Source of the DNA: UBA5078 sp051252515
Lineage (GTDB): Bacteria; Pseudomonadota; Gammaproteobacteria; Pseudomonadales; Pseudohongiellaceae
Assembly (NCBI GenBank): GCA_051252515.1
Contig: JBPOFS010000004.1
Coordinates: forward strand, 186,001 to 250,000
DNA length: 64,000 bases
Direction: 5' to 3'
The notes under the pieces: generated by a model
Database searches by the model: none
What the model was told of the DNA's origin: nothing
What the model saw: the letters and a program-made list of their open reading frames with translations, nothing else
Shown here: in pieces, positions 43,184 through 52,574 of the stretch
Layout: each line of letters begins with the position of its first letter
How positions within the stretch are numbered: the first letter of the stretch is position 1
Made by a program: the position numbers and the translations under genes

Positions 43184-44317
43184 ATGACAATAAGAATAAG
43201 CGTTGCAAAAGAAATAAGGGATGGAGAACAAAGGGTTGCACTAGTGCCCGATGTCGCCAAACGATTACTTACACTGGGTGTCGCTATCAGCATAGAGAGT
43301 GGCGCAGGAGAGGCCGCTGGTCACGCCGATGCCGACTATGTTGGCGTCGAAATCGTGACGGACGTCGATGCCTTGTACGCAAATGCAGACATAGTTTTGA
43401 CCGTTAACCCACCAGAAGAAGCACAAATGGCCAAGCTGAAGCCTGGCTGTGTTTTGATTGGCTATTTAAACCCCTATTCCGATATACAGCGCTTCAAGGC
43501 TTTGCAGGAGAAAAACATCTCCGCATTTTCTGTAGAGATGATTCCACGCATCTCACGCGCACAAGCAATGGACGCCCTATCCTCGCAAGCGTCGATCGCC
43601 GGCTATAAAGCGGTTCTTATCGCGAGTACCATGCTGGGTAAGTTTTTCCCTATGCTGACAACCGCCGCGGGCACAGTACGCCCTTCTAAAGTGTTGATCA
43701 TTGGCGCAGGGGTTGCTGGACTGCAGGCCATTGCGACCGCACGCCGACTTGGCGCGATCGTAGAAGGCTACGATGTGCGAGCTGCCGTTAAAGACCAGGT
43801 GGAATCCCTTGGTGCCAAATTCGTCGATATCGACATCAAAGCCGAGGGCGCTGGTGGCTATGCACGCGAACTCACCGATGAAGAACGTGCACAACAACAA
43901 GCAATTCTTGCCAATCATGTGGCTGCCGCTGATGTCGTCATTACGACAGCCGCAATTCCCGGCCGCCCTTCTCCCAAAATCATTACTACAGAAATGGTAG
44001 AACGCATGAAAGGCGGATCAGTGATTGTCGACCTCGCCGCCGAAGGTGGTGGCAACTGTGCGCTGACCAAAGCCGGTGAAACCGTATTGCACCAACGCGT
44101 CAAAATTTACGGGCCATTAAATGTCCCGAGCACTGTGAGTGGTCACGCGAGTGAATTGTACGCAAAGAACCTTCTCAACCTAGTGAGCCTTATGATTAAG
44201 GACGAAGCGCTGAACATCGATTTGGAAGATCAAATCTTGAAAGACAGCCTCATCACCCATCAAGGTGAAATCGTGAATGCTCAAATTAAAGAAAAAATTG
44301 CAGGAGGTGCACAATGA
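43184..44317 (+). CDS. pntAA: NAD(P) transhydrogenase subunit alpha part 1
   Basis: The NAD(H)-binding domain I of the proton-translocating transhydrogenase, which drives NADP+ reduction by NADH with the proton gradient. The 377 residues contain KEIRDGEQRVALVP, the Gly-rich NAD loop VLIIGAGVAGLQAIATARRLGAIVEGYD (in parts), TAAIPGRPSPK and VIVDLAAEGGGNC, the last being diagnostic. The E. coli alpha subunit carries its membrane part in one chain; here it is split, so this is the AA form. It overlaps pntAB by 4 bp (ATGA). AAGGA is 7 nt before the start. Confidence 0.95.
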   Translation: MTIRISVAKEIRDGEQRVALVPDVAKRLLTLGVAISIESGAGEAAGHADADYVGVEIVTDVDALYANADIVLTVNPPEEAQMAKLKPGCVLIGYLNPYSDIQRFKALQEKNISAFSVEMIPRISRAQAMDALSSQASIAGYKAVLIASTMLGKFFPMLTTAAGTVRPSKVLIIGAGVAGLQAIATARRLGAIVEGYDVRAAVKDQVESLGAKFVDIDIKAEGAGGYARELTDEERAQQQAILANHVAAADVVITTAAIPGRPSPKIITTEMVERMKGGSVIVDLAAEGGGNCALTKAGETVLHQRVKIYGPLNVPSTVSGHASELYAKNLLNLVSLMIKDEALNIDLEDQILKDSLITHQGEIVNAQIKEKIAGGAQ

Positions 44318-44622
44318 TTGAAGGATTAGCAGCGCTTTATATATTTATGCTCGCCGCATTTACTGGCTACGAGATTATCAGCAAAGTCCCCGTCATTTTG
44401 CACACACCCTTGATGTCTGGCTCGAACTTCGTGCACGGCATTGTATTAGTTGGCGCGATGATCGCTCTTGGCATCGCCGAGAACACGACACAACAAGCGA
44501 TCGGTTTTGTTGCCGTATTATTGGCAGCGGGCAATGCAGTTGGCGGCTATGTCGTTACAGAACGCATGTTAGAAATGTTCAAACCTAGTGATAAAAAAGC
44601 CGATAAACAGGAGGCAAAATAA
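44314..44622 (+). CDS. pntAB: NAD(P) transhydrogenase subunit alpha part 2
   Basis: A 102-residue inner-membrane protein with three to four helices that forms the first part of the proton channel (domain II). LYIFMLAAFTGYEIISKVP and LHTPLMSGSNFVHGIVLVGAM (in parts) are the family signature. It starts with GGAGG 6 nt upstream inside the end of pntAA, and its stop is directly before the start of pntB, so the three genes are translated as one unit. Confidence 0.95.
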   Translation: MIEGLAALYIFMLAAFTGYEIISKVPVILHTPLMSGSNFVHGIVLVGAMIALGIAENTTQQAIGFVAVLLAAGNAVGGYVVTERMLEMFKPSDKKADKQEAK

Positions 44623-46053
44623 ATGGACCTCCTTATACAAGCGAGTTATTTTTTAGCAGCCGTTTTGTTCATTCTAGGACTCAAGCAAATGAGTTCTCCT
44701 GTGACTGCAAGACGCGGCATTCAATGGGCAGGGGCCGGCATGGTCTTGGCAACACTTGTGACGTTCATGTCTCATGAGTTGACCGAAAACCCACAGGCCA
44801 TGACTAACTACATCCTTATTATTGTCGCTATCGCCATTGGTGGCGGTTACGCCTACGTGTCTGGCAAGAAAGTCGCCATGACCGATATGCCGCAGATGAT
44901 CGCGATGTATAACGGCATGGGCGGCGGCGCGGCAGCGACCATTGCGGCAGTCGAGTTACTCAAGGCCCAAGGCGAAGTGGCATCAGGCACTGGTCCCACC
45001 ACTATCGCGCAAGCGATGGGTGTCGACATCACCATCCTAGCCATCCTAGGCGCCATCATTGGCACCATTGCTTTTAGTGGCTCTATCATCGCGTGGGCAA
45101 AACTCGATGGTAGGCTTAACACTAACAAGCTGCTGCCTAAGCAACAGGTCATTAACCTGATTCTTGCGCTTGTGCTAGTAGGGTTTGCAGTGTCTGTTTA
45201 CTTCACTAACGCATTAATGCCGATCATCGTGTTCTTTGGTCTTGCCTTGGTTTTAGGGGTGTTTATCACCGTACCAGTAGGCGGAGCGGACATGCCCGTA
45301 ATCATCTCCCTATTCAATGCGCTCACAGGCTTAGCAGTAGGGTTTGAAGGCTATGTATTAGGCAATGCGGCGATGATTATTGCAGGGACCGTCGTAGGCT
45401 CCGCAGGCAGCTTGCTCACACACTTGATGGCTAAGGCGATGAACCGCTCTGTCAGCAACGTCTTCTTTAGTGGCTTTGGCACAGCTGCAGCCGCTGAAGG
45501 TCAAAGCGATGCAAGTGGCGGCACCATGAAAGAGGTTCAAGCTCAAGACGTCGGCATTATGATGGCCTATGCGAACCAAGTCGTTATCATCCCAGGCTAC
45601 GGAATGGCAGTAGCACAAGCGCAGCATAAAGTGTGGGAGCTGACCCAACTGCTCACGGAAAAAGGCGTGAAAGTGAAGTTCGCTATTCACCCAGTGGCAG
45701 GCCGCATGCCCGGTCATATGAACGTACTGCTTGCTGAAGCTGGCGTTCCTTACGACATGATTTACGACATGGAAGATATCAACGCAGACTTCGGCAACAC
45801 CACGGTTTCACTCGTGATTGGCGCCAACGATGTCGTAAACCCCTCGGCCAAGAAAGACCCAAGCAGCCCCTTATTTGGGATGCCTATTTTGAACGCCGAA
45901 GAATCTGAAAACGTGATTGTGATTAAACGCGGTCGTGGCACTGGATTCTCTGGCGTTGAAAACCCATTATTCGTTCTCGATAACACACGCATGTTGTTTG
46001 GTGACGGACAAAAAGCCGTGAACGAACTTATTCAAGCTGTTAAGGAACTCTAA
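44623..46053 (+). CDS. pntB: NAD(P) transhydrogenase subunit beta
   Basis: A 476-residue protein with about eight to nine membrane helices (domain II) and a C-terminal NADP(H)-binding domain III from about residue 290: VIIPGYGMAVAQAQHKVWELT (in parts), HPVAGRMPGHMNVLLAEA, NTTVSLVIGANDVVNPSA and KRGRGTGFSGVENPLF. All nucleotide-binding loops are intact, so a working enzyme is predicted. Translation starts with GGAGG 8 nt before the ATG. The RDD gene follows after 5 bp. Confidence 0.95.
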   Translation: MDLLIQASYFLAAVLFILGLKQMSSPVTARRGIQWAGAGMVLATLVTFMSHELTENPQAMTNYILIIVAIAIGGGYAYVSGKKVAMTDMPQMIAMYNGMGGGAAATIAAVELLKAQGEVASGTGPTTIAQAMGVDITILAILGAIIGTIAFSGSIIAWAKLDGRLNTNKLLPKQQVINLILALVLVGFAVSVYFTNALMPIIVFFGLALVLGVFITVPVGGADMPVIISLFNALTGLAVGFEGYVLGNAAMIIAGTVVGSAGSLLTHLMAKAMNRSVSNVFFSGFGTAAAAEGQSDASGGTMKEVQAQDVGIMMAYANQVVIIPGYGMAVAQAQHKVWELTQLLTEKGVKVKFAIHPVAGRMPGHMNVLLAEAGVPYDMIYDMEDINADFGNTTVSLVIGANDVVNPSAKKDPSSPLFGMPILNAEESENVIVIKRGRGTGFSGVENPLFVLDNTRMLFGDGQKAVNELIQAVKEL

Positions 46054-46058
46054 GAAAA

Positions 46059-46550
46059 ATGAGCGAGACGATTGCAACAAACGAAGAGCAAGATGCTCCA
46101 ACCGCTGGATTGCTGCGACGTCTCGCTGCACTGCTTTACGACGCCTTTCTTGTGGCGGCGATTTGGATGGCGCTTGGGTTTGGCATGCAGTTTATTGTCG
46201 GCCCAGACACCAACCAGCTGATCGACGGACAAGTACAAACAGACCCAATCATCGGAGCCATTCTCTTTATAGGAGAAGTCGCGAGTGCTGCTGGATTCTA
46301 TATGTGGTTCTGGCTGCGTACAGGACAAACTCTAGGAATGATCGCTTGGAGAATTAAAGCGGTTAATGCTTCTGGTCAACTCATGAGCCCTAAGCAGGCG
46401 ATCTTGCGCTTTGTATTGGCATGGCCTTCGTTTTTCTGTCTCGGAGTCGGCTATCTGTGGATGTACATCGACAAACATGGCAATGCCATTCACGACATAC
46501 TTTCTGGCACTCAGGTGGTAGTGGTTGCTAAAGGCGCCAGAAACTTCTGA
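46059..46550 (+). CDS. RDD family membrane protein
   Basis: A 163-residue inner-membrane protein with about three to four helices. The RDD signature is visible: Arg and Asp in LLRRLAALLYDAFLVAAIWMALG and the late Asp block DKHGNAIHDILSGTQVVV. RDD proteins are of uncertain role, with links to ion or amphiphile transport. Its start lies 5 bp after pntB, so it is probably co-expressed with the transhydrogenase, and its stop abuts the stop of convergent lptG. Confidence 0.87.
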   Translation: MSETIATNEEQDAPTAGLLRRLAALLYDAFLVAAIWMALGFGMQFIVGPDTNQLIDGQVQTDPIIGAILFIGEVASAAGFYMWFWLRTGQTLGMIAWRIKAVNASGQLMSPKQAILRFVLAWPSFFCLGVGYLWMYIDKHGNAIHDILSGTQVVVVAKGARNF

Positions 46551-47624
46551 TTACACCCTACGGATTAGCAACACTCCCGATATGCCGCAAATGGCAATCG
46601 GAATCATCACCGCTATAATCGGGCTAAAACCATACAATAAACTGGCAGGGCCAAGTACTCTTTGGGCAATTGTGAAAGCAAGGCCAATTCCAATAGCCAT
46701 GAAAACACGAGCCCCCATAGTCACAGAGCGCAGAGGTCCAAACACAAAAGAAATGGCTACTAGCACTAGCGAAGCCGTTGCCAATGGTTGCAAGAGCTTC
46801 TTCCAGAACGCTAAGAAATACGTATCGCTTTCCAACCCCTCTTCTCTGAAATACTCTGCAAACTGATACAAACCCGATATCGATTGTCGCTCAGGCTCCA
46901 CAAGCAAAACGCTTAACAATTCAGGAGACAAATCGACACGCCAGTCATAACTCTCGTATTGATTAACGGCGATCTCTCCATTACCGAACTCTGTTTCTGA
47001 TACCGAGTTTAGACGCCAAAAATACCCTTGCTCATCTTCTAGGTAAGTCGCACTGCTGGCAAAACTGCTAGTCCTCAGTCGGCGTTGCTCATTCAACGTG
47101 TAACGAGTCACACCTTGCAACTCAGAGCCACCAGGCAAGATGACATTGATATGAATAAACTCGTTGCCTATTTTTCGCCATTCTCCACGTGATGAGTTCA
47201 ATGCCAAACCACCACTTTGAATCATCGCCAGCTCACTTTGAGCGGTCTGCTGTAACCGAGGTGCCACGTACTCCCCTAACAACAAACTAATAACCATGAC
47301 CGCTACAGTAGGCTTCATGACCGCACCAACGATACGCCACGTGCTTACCCCAGCGGCTTGAATCACCACTAATTCATTATGCGATGCCAACAAGCCCAAA
47401 CCGATCAAAGCTCCTCCCAGTGCAGAGAAAGGCAGCATCTCGTATATACCGGTCGGCATTATTCGCAGCGTATAAATAAGTGCATCCGTCGCACTATAGC
47501 CATCGACACCTCGGCCTAACTCGTCCGTCAGCGTAAAAATAAAGTCCAGACTAAAGGTAAGCCCCATCACTACTAACATCGACAACAGCACGCTATTGCG
47601 GATATGCGCATCTATTTTTCTCAT
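46551..47624 (-). CDS. lptG: LPS export permease LptG
   Basis: A 357-residue inner-membrane permease of the LptB2FG complex, which extracts lipopolysaccharide from the inner membrane and feeds it to LptC/LptA. The N-terminus KIDAHIRNSVLLSMLVVMG and GVDGYSATDALIYTLRIMPTGIYEMLPFSALGGALIGLGLLASHNELVVIQAAGVS (read in parts) are typical; three helices at each end flank a periplasmic jelly-roll (about 130-260). It overlaps lptF by 4 bp and is the second gene of the pair. Order and size match other gammaproteobacteria. Confidence 0.94.
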   Translation of the reverse strand: MRKIDAHIRNSVLLSMLVVMGLTFSLDFIFTLTDELGRGVDGYSATDALIYTLRIMPTGIYEMLPFSALGGALIGLGLLASHNELVVIQAAGVSTWRIVGAVMKPTVAVMVISLLLGEYVAPRLQQTAQSELAMIQSGGLALNSSRGEWRKIGNEFIHINVILPGGSELQGVTRYTLNEQRRLRTSSFASSATYLEDEQGYFWRLNSVSETEFGNGEIAVNQYESYDWRVDLSPELLSVLLVEPERQSISGLYQFAEYFREEGLESDTYFLAFWKKLLQPLATASLVLVAISFVFGPLRSVTMGARVFMAIGIGLAFTIAQRVLGPASLLYGFSPIIAVMIPIAICGISGVLLIRRV

Positions 47625-48736
47625 GCGTTCACCCTCGCGGCCCGGCGCGCAGGACGTCTCAATTTAGGGCCATAAAGCAGAAACAAACCAAAGGCTAGGA
47701 ATATGCCATGTACCCACCAAAGACCCACAGCAACAGGAACCGCCTCATCTTCAATCAATGTCATCGCCATTTGCAACGCCACATAGTAAAGCGCGAACAA
47801 CACGCTTGCGGGCAATAATTTGCTAAAGCGACCACGCCGCGGCTCCACCTTGCTCAATGGCACGGCAACCAGTGTCAAAATAGGAATCATGAGTATCACT
47901 GAAAGACGCCATTGCAACTCAGCTTGGTGCGCTGGATCGGGAGAGTTCCATAACGTGCTAGTCGGCATCGACTTCTCACGCGTGACCTCTGTGATCCGCT
48001 CAGGCTCTGGCATTAGAATCGCTTGCTCATCGAACTGGGTCACAAGGTAATCCGCTTGCCCTGGCACCCCTTCATATAACACCCCGTTCTCAAGCAGCAT
48101 AAAGCGGCGACCGCTAGCCTCATCAATAATCGGGCGTGCCGTTTCCGACAAGATCACACGCAGTCCTTGCTCTTGTGCAAGCGCATCGGCACGGCGCCAT
48201 GCGACAAAGGTATTATTGAGCAAGCGGCCATTGGCACCAGTATTGATCGACTCGGCATAGGTCGTGCGAAGCCCTCCGTCAAAGCGTTGGAACTGCCCAG
48301 CCACAATGAGATCAAGCTCTGTTAATTCATCTTGGCTCTCTAGTAAGCGCTCAGTGTTTTGTAATCCCATTGGCGCTATTTGCAAGCTCATTACCCCCAT
48401 GACAACGGACAGAAATGAGGCGCTAACAACAGTGCTAAGGGTTAAACGTTTTTGGCTATAGCCACATGCACTAAGCACCGTCATCTCGTTTTCAGAGTAC
48501 ATCCGGCCATAGGCTAATAGAATGCCTAAAAATAAGGCAAAGGGAATTATCACGAGAAGAAAGTCGGGTAAACGAAACACCATGAGGCGCAACAGAATGT
48601 CGGAAGATATTTCGCCAGCCACCGCTTGACCCAAGTAGCCAAGAAATCGCGAAATCATAATGACAACTAAAAGGATGAGCGTAACGGCACTCATGACCTG
48701 GAATATCTGTCGAGTTAAATAGCGGAAAATAATCAC
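47621..48736 (-). CDS. lptF: LPS export permease LptF
   Basis: A 371-residue partner of LptG. MIIFRYLTRQIFQVMSAVTLILLVVIM (in parts) begins the first helix; the coupling helix region is SENEMTVLSACGYSQKRL, the site for LptB contact; the periplasmic jelly-roll spans about 125-265; and three helices end the protein. Divergent pepA lies on the far side, with a thioesterase gene between, instead of immediately adjacent as in many relatives. Confidence 0.94.
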   Translation of the reverse strand: MIIFRYLTRQIFQVMSAVTLILLVVIMISRFLGYLGQAVAGEISSDILLRLMVFRLPDFLLVIIPFALFLGILLAYGRMYSENEMTVLSACGYSQKRLTLSTVVSASFLSVVMGVMSLQIAPMGLQNTERLLESQDELTELDLIVAGQFQRFDGGLRTTYAESINTGANGRLLNNTFVAWRRADALAQEQGLRVILSETARPIIDEASGRRFMLLENGVLYEGVPGQADYLVTQFDEQAILMPEPERITEVTREKSMPTSTLWNSPDPAHQAELQWRLSVILMIPILTLVAVPLSKVEPRRGRFSKLLPASVLFALYYVALQMAMTLIEDEAVPVAVGLWWVHGIFLAFGLFLLYGPKLRRPARRAARVNA

Positions 48737-48776
48737 TCTTAGATAATACCCTCGACACTAGTCAGTGCTGTATGAA

Positions 48777-49220
48777 TCAATCAGTGTCTTGCTCTGAACT
48801 TTCCAACATTTCACGAAATGCCTTCGGGACTAAAGCGATTTTATGCTTATCGAAATCGAAGAAAACGACTCCGGTTTTAGCATTACAAACAACTCGATCT
48901 AACGCCGTGTTGGTAATTTGAAAATAGATATCACAACCATAGCGATTAAACCGACCAACGCCTACTTCTATATTCAACACATCGTTGGCAAAAGACTCAG
49001 ATTGATAATCTACGGCAAGGTCAGTCACGACCATCCCTAAACCAAAGATATTGGCCTCCGTAAACCCCAAACCTGCGAGAAACTGCAAGCGAGCCTCATG
49101 CACAATGCGCACCATCGAGACACTGTCTAGGTGTCGGGCATAGTTGAGGTCACTAATCCCTACTGCGCGCTGTAAGGAGAATAGGAACTGCTCGGGCATC
49201 GTGATCTTAACGCGTGACAT
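48777..49220 (-). CDS. Hotdog-fold acyl-CoA thioesterase (YbgC/FadM-like)
   Basis: A 147-residue single-hotdog protein of the 4-hydroxybenzoyl-CoA thioesterase family. The N-terminal part VGISDLNYARHLDSVSMVRIVHEARLQFLAGLGF (in parts) has the pattern D-x-N-x-H of the family, where Asp acts in thioester hydrolysis; the core strands VVTDLAVDYQSESF and YFQITNTALDRVVCNAKTGVVFFDF follow. It probably hydrolyses an acyl-CoA in the cytoplasm. It is upstream of lptF on the same strand (40 bp) and may share its promoter. Confidence 0.83.
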   Translation of the reverse strand: MSRVKITMPEQFLFSLQRAVGISDLNYARHLDSVSMVRIVHEARLQFLAGLGFTEANIFGLGMVVTDLAVDYQSESFANDVLNIEVGVGRFNRYGCDIYFQITNTALDRVVCNAKTGVVFFDFDKHKIALVPKAFREMLESSEQDTD

Positions 49221-49505
49221 GATTTCACCGTGTATTTGCTATAACGCTTGCTACTGATGGACAGTGCCGCCCCCTTAAACCACAAGGACACACCGTCAAT
49301 TTGAGGCCGCCAATTCTAATCAGCACACGTATAGATGTACACCTCTTTAGGATTTACGGCTCTCGCAACATCAGTGAAAACAGTCCTTAAGCCCTCGATA
49401 ACCGCTAGCTATTGCGCAGGGGGGGGAAACTCCCTAGCATTGGACACATAGGTTGCAACATGCACCTCATTACTTACTTCCAATTTTCAAGAAGGGACTT
49501 GCCAC
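49221..49505. other. Divergent promoter region
   Basis: About 285 bases between the thioesterase and pepA. It presumably has promoters for both directions. It includes a run of eight G (GGGGGGGG-like tract near 49420) but no clear operator or RNA gene. Confidence 0.35.
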
Positions 49506-50993
49506 ATGAAATACGCATTGCTCAGCACGAACCCCGCCTCTAAAGCCACAGATTGCCTTGTCGTTGGTGTTTGGACAAAAGGCAAACTTACCGCACAGGC
49601 GAGTGATCTGGACAAAGCGACTGGCAAGGACATTAGCCGCATTGTGGCAACAGGGGATATCAGCGGCAAAATTGGTGAGGCCCTAATCGTGCATCCCTCT
49701 GCAGGCAAAGCAAAACGTCTGTTATTGGTCGGCTGTGGCGAAGAAAGAGCACTCGATGCCCGTGCCTATCGCAAGATCGTTACCGGCGCGATCAAGGCGC
49801 TTCTAAAAGCAAACGCCAAAAATGCAGTATTCACCCTAGCAGAACTGCCCGTCAAAGACCGTGATGCTTCATGGGCAGTCACTTTATTGGTACAAGAGTG
49901 TGAAAACGCCAACTATCAATATGACGCGACTAAGAGCAAGAAGAAGCCTGCCTACTCTCTGTCGACTGTAAGCCTTAGCACGCCTAAAGGCGCCCAGAAA
50001 AAAGCCATGACAGAAGCCTTGAAAGCTGGCACCGCTATTGGCCTAGGCATGAACATTGCCAAAGAGCTTGGCAATCTACCTGGCAATATCTGTACCCCCA
50101 CGTATCTTGCCAACACCGCCAGCAAACTCGCGGGAAAATACAAATCTATTAGCACGAAGATCCTTTCTGAAAAACAGATGGAACGCCTAGGCATGGGCTC
50201 TTTACTCTCGGTCAGCGCGGGCTCTAAAGAAGAAGCCAAACTGATCGTCATGGAATACAAAGGCAACGCCAAAGCCACTAGCCAGCCCTATGTGCTCGTC
50301 GGAAAAGGCATCACATTCGACACCGGCGGCATCAGCCTCAAAGGCGGCGCGGGAATGGACGAAATGAAATACGATATGTGTGGCGCCGCAAGTGTTATAG
50401 GCACGATGAACGCTGTGGCCGAGCTTGGCCTAAAAATCAATGTTGTTGCCGTAGTCGCTGCCGCCGAAAACATGCCGAGCAGCACTGCTACCAAGCCTGG
50501 CGATATCGTGACCAGCATGTCAGGTCAAACTATCGAAGTATTGAACACTGATGCAGAAGGACGTTTGGTATTGTGCGACGCACTCACTTACGTAGAGCGC
50601 TTCAAACCGAAAACCGTTATCGATATCGCGACTCTCACAGGCGCCGCAGTCGCAACGTTCGGAGACCAAACTACGGCATTACTGAGCACCCACCAGCCAT
50701 TAGCGGACGAGCTGCTCAGCATCAGCCAAGACACTTTAGATTTTGCATGGCAGCTACCGCTGTGGGATGAGTACCAGCCATTGCTAGAAAGTAATTTTGC
50801 AGACATCGCGAATATTGGTGGGCCAAGAGCAGGCACAATCACAGCGGCATGTTTCTTATCGCGCTTCACGAAAAAGTATCATTGGGCGCATTTGGATATC
50901 GCGGGAACGGCGTGGATGTCAGGCGCACAAAAAGGCGCAACGGGCCGTCCAGTCCCATTATTAGTAGAGTACTTACGACGTCAAAAAGCTTAA
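49506..50993 (+). CDS. pepA: Leucyl aminopeptidase
   Basis: A 495-residue cytoplasmic M17 aminopeptidase that removes N-terminal residues from peptides and uses two metal ions. The C-terminal catalytic domain has GKGITFDTGGISLK with the metal-binding Lys and Asp, KYDMCGAASVIGTM and the signature NTDAEGRLVL; the N-terminal macro-like domain (1-170) is normal. In gammaproteobacteria PepA (XerA) can also bind DNA and aid recombination. The usual downstream neighbours holC and valS are missing at this spot, because an island follows. Start ATG 49506 has AAGGGA before it. Confidence 0.95.
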   Translation: MKYALLSTNPASKATDCLVVGVWTKGKLTAQASDLDKATGKDISRIVATGDISGKIGEALIVHPSAGKAKRLLLVGCGEERALDARAYRKIVTGAIKALLKANAKNAVFTLAELPVKDRDASWAVTLLVQECENANYQYDATKSKKKPAYSLSTVSLSTPKGAQKKAMTEALKAGTAIGLGMNIAKELGNLPGNICTPTYLANTASKLAGKYKSISTKILSEKQMERLGMGSLLSVSAGSKEEAKLIVMEYKGNAKATSQPYVLVGKGITFDTGGISLKGGAGMDEMKYDMCGAASVIGTMNAVAELGLKINVVAVVAAAENMPSSTATKPGDIVTSMSGQTIEVLNTDAEGRLVLCDALTYVERFKPKTVIDIATLTGAAVATFGDQTTALLSTHQPLADELLSISQDTLDFAWQLPLWDEYQPLLESNFADIANIGGPRAGTITAACFLSRFTKKYHWAHLDIAGTAWMSGAQKGATGRPVPLLVEYLRRQKA

Positions 50994-51010
50994 TCGGCAC
51001 TTCGTTGCGA

Positions 51011-51030
51011 CCCCGGCTATCAATACGGGG
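51011..51030 (+). terminator. Hairpin after pepA
   Basis: CCCCG / CGGGG with a 10-nt loop begins 17 bp after the pepA stop. It is short and lacks a T run, so it is only a candidate terminator. Confidence 0.35.
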
Positions 51031-51063
51031 GGCATCGTTGGGTATTGTGCCAGCCTTTGAGTC

Positions 51064-51127
51064 TAGCGTTAAGTTTAGGGTCACAGGACTCGCCGTGAAC
51101 CCATCCTTGGGGGCTCAGCTGATGCGG
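51064..51127 (-). repeat. Degenerate fragment of the island repeat
   Basis: Read on the minus strand, this holds GAGCCCCC, then GGGTTCACGGCGAGTCC (exact to the tandem repeats at 57.9-58.3 kb), and then CCCTAAACTTAACGCTA, a 17-mer that is exactly repeated at 57692-57708. It lies just behind pepA at the left border of the island. It is a decayed copy, as the palindromic arms are missing. Confidence 0.7.
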
Positions 51128-51215
51128 CGCGCGATAAATGGCTGCCAAAAACCTGATAAATGCACTTTAGACTGAGTTTCACTAGATGAAACGATATTAT
51201 CACAGATGAAACTCT

Positions 51216-51656
51216 CTAAGCCCTCTTAATAACTGAACCTACCATGTCATGTCTAGCAGCCAGCATCGCTGGCGAGTATCTCCAAGGATCTTTATAGCCG
51301 AGAGCTGCCGCACAGGCTTCAGAGCAAAACCACTTCTTACTCCTGCCCTCGATAGGCCCAACGAAGCCAATCAGACCTTTTACGTCATAATCCTCACCTA
51401 GATGAAGCAGAAACCAATCCCGCGCAGCAGCCTCGTCTGTAAAAGGCAGATCCACCAGATCCCATCGATCAGGTGAGAGATCGATCAGCTTAATCCGTAC
51501 TCCCCCATCAAGCTTGCTCGAGGAAGCACATTCAGCCTCACCACTGTCCAATTGGTAACTGAGAACAAGTTCGCAATGACTGTAGGAAGATCTAGTCCAC
51601 CATTGCACCATCCGGTCGAACAAGCGTTTGCCTCCTTTGTAAAAAGCTAGTTGCAT
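51216..51656 (-). CDS. Phage-type papain-like (YiiX/NlpC-like) protein
   Basis: A 146-residue protein of the permuted papain-like group often found at the end of phage tail modules. The likely catalytic His is in RSSYSHCELVL (about residue 27) and the Cys in KKWFCSEACAAALG (about 110); the sequence between them (GGVRIKLIDLSPDRWDLVDL) matches phage versions from memory. Such proteins may cleave amide bonds in cell wall or lipid. It is the last of three minus-strand genes left from a prophage, 2 bp after the DUF4376 gene. Confidence 0.7.
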   Translation of the reverse strand: MQLAFYKGGKRLFDRMVQWWTRSSYSHCELVLSYQLDSGEAECASSSKLDGGVRIKLIDLSPDRWDLVDLPFTDEAAARDWFLLHLGEDYDVKGLIGFVGPIEGRSKKWFCSEACAAALGYKDPWRYSPAMLAARHDMVGSVIKRA

Positions 51657-51657
51657 T

Positions 51658-52179
51658 TCAGTCTCCGAATACCAGTGGCCAGCCAGCCTTAATATCTATC
51701 GAGCGCGGATCAGTTGATGCGAGTACCTGGGCAATTAAACTTTCAGCGTAGGCAAACAATGCTGAATCTTGCGTTGCTGCTGATGTAAATATCTGTCCAG
51801 CAAGGGTAGGCGTCATATCTACTTTCGAGCCATCCATGGTTTTCCATTTCAGTCCAACCGGTATATTCACCCCCATCATCACAAGCCCGATTTGCTGAGT
51901 TCTAGAAAAAGTGTCCGAATGGAACCACTTACCTGCTACCGGGAACCCGCCAAATTGATTCTTGTGGTCACGCAACTTCTTTATATCCTCCCAAATGCCA
52001 TCGAGGTCTGAGTTCGATAACTGTGGTGGCAAGAAGTCACCTTCTTCAACATCACTGATGGTGTACTCGCCGATCACCGTGAATGGGAACGTGCTGCCAT
52101 CACATAGTAAGGCCGCAGAGAGCACTGAAACCTGCTTGAATGGGCCGAATACGTTTTCTCCAGCGGTGACCTTTTTCAT
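51658..52179 (-). CDS. Phage-type DUF4376 protein
   Basis: A 173-residue protein. The C-terminal half, with AGKWFHSDTFSRTQQIGLVMMG, GLKWKTMDGSKVDMTPTLAGQIF (in parts) and DSALFAYAESLIAQV, is the DUF4376 domain found in tail-fibre or tail-assembly regions of phages. The function is not known. Its start overlaps the previous gene by one base (ATGA-type junction region), which is typical of phage late operons. Confidence 0.72.
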   Translation of the reverse strand: MKKVTAGENVFGPFKQVSVLSAALLCDGSTFPFTVIGEYTISDVEEGDFLPPQLSNSDLDGIWEDIKKLRDHKNQFGGFPVAGKWFHSDTFSRTQQIGLVMMGVNIPVGLKWKTMDGSKVDMTPTLAGQIFTSAATQDSALFAYAESLIAQVLASTDPRSIDIKAGWPLVFGD

Positions 52180-52574
52180 TAGATGACCCTCTGCTTATTA
52201 ACTACCGTCATATAGGGATTCGACTGCATGATTGAATTCATACCCCAGCGTGCGGAAGGACTAATTTTGTCGCCCGAGCCATTTCTTTGCACCACGTAAT
52301 CCCCCATATCCCACCCGCCTCCCGCAAAGTAAGAATTGGGATATCCAGCTGATAACGTACCTCTTGTTTTTTCGCCTAACAGTCCACTAGTGGGAAAATC
52401 ATACAACCCATGGCTAGGAGTTAACTGAGCGCTAGAATAGTCATTACCAACGAGCCCCCCACCAAACTCTACTTTAGGATCGCCACCTACAGAACTCACG
52501 GAAAATCCATGCAAGGTCGCAGATTTTACCAAGCCGCCAAGCCACTTCCCGTTCTTCCCGCCAAACGCAACCAT
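52179..52574 (-). CDS. Truncated phage structural protein
   Basis: A Gly-rich 131-residue product from ATG 52574 with no named domain. The reading frame is open upstream to 52661 without an ATG, and the translation of that extra part (TRPFANSSGTAVAGTFTE and on) reads like the same protein. A stop codon lies at 52662-52664. This suggests that the gene is the 3' end of a longer tail protein that was cut near 52.66 kb, so the frame may be a pseudogene. It is co-directional with the two other phage genes. Confidence 0.55.
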   Translation of the reverse strand: MVAFGGKNGKWLGGLVKSATLHGFSVSSVGGDPKVEFGGGLVGNDYSSAQLTPSHGLYDFPTSGLLGEKTRGTLSAGYPNSYFAGGGWDMGDYVVQRNGSGDKISPSARWGMNSIMQSNPYMTVVNKQRVI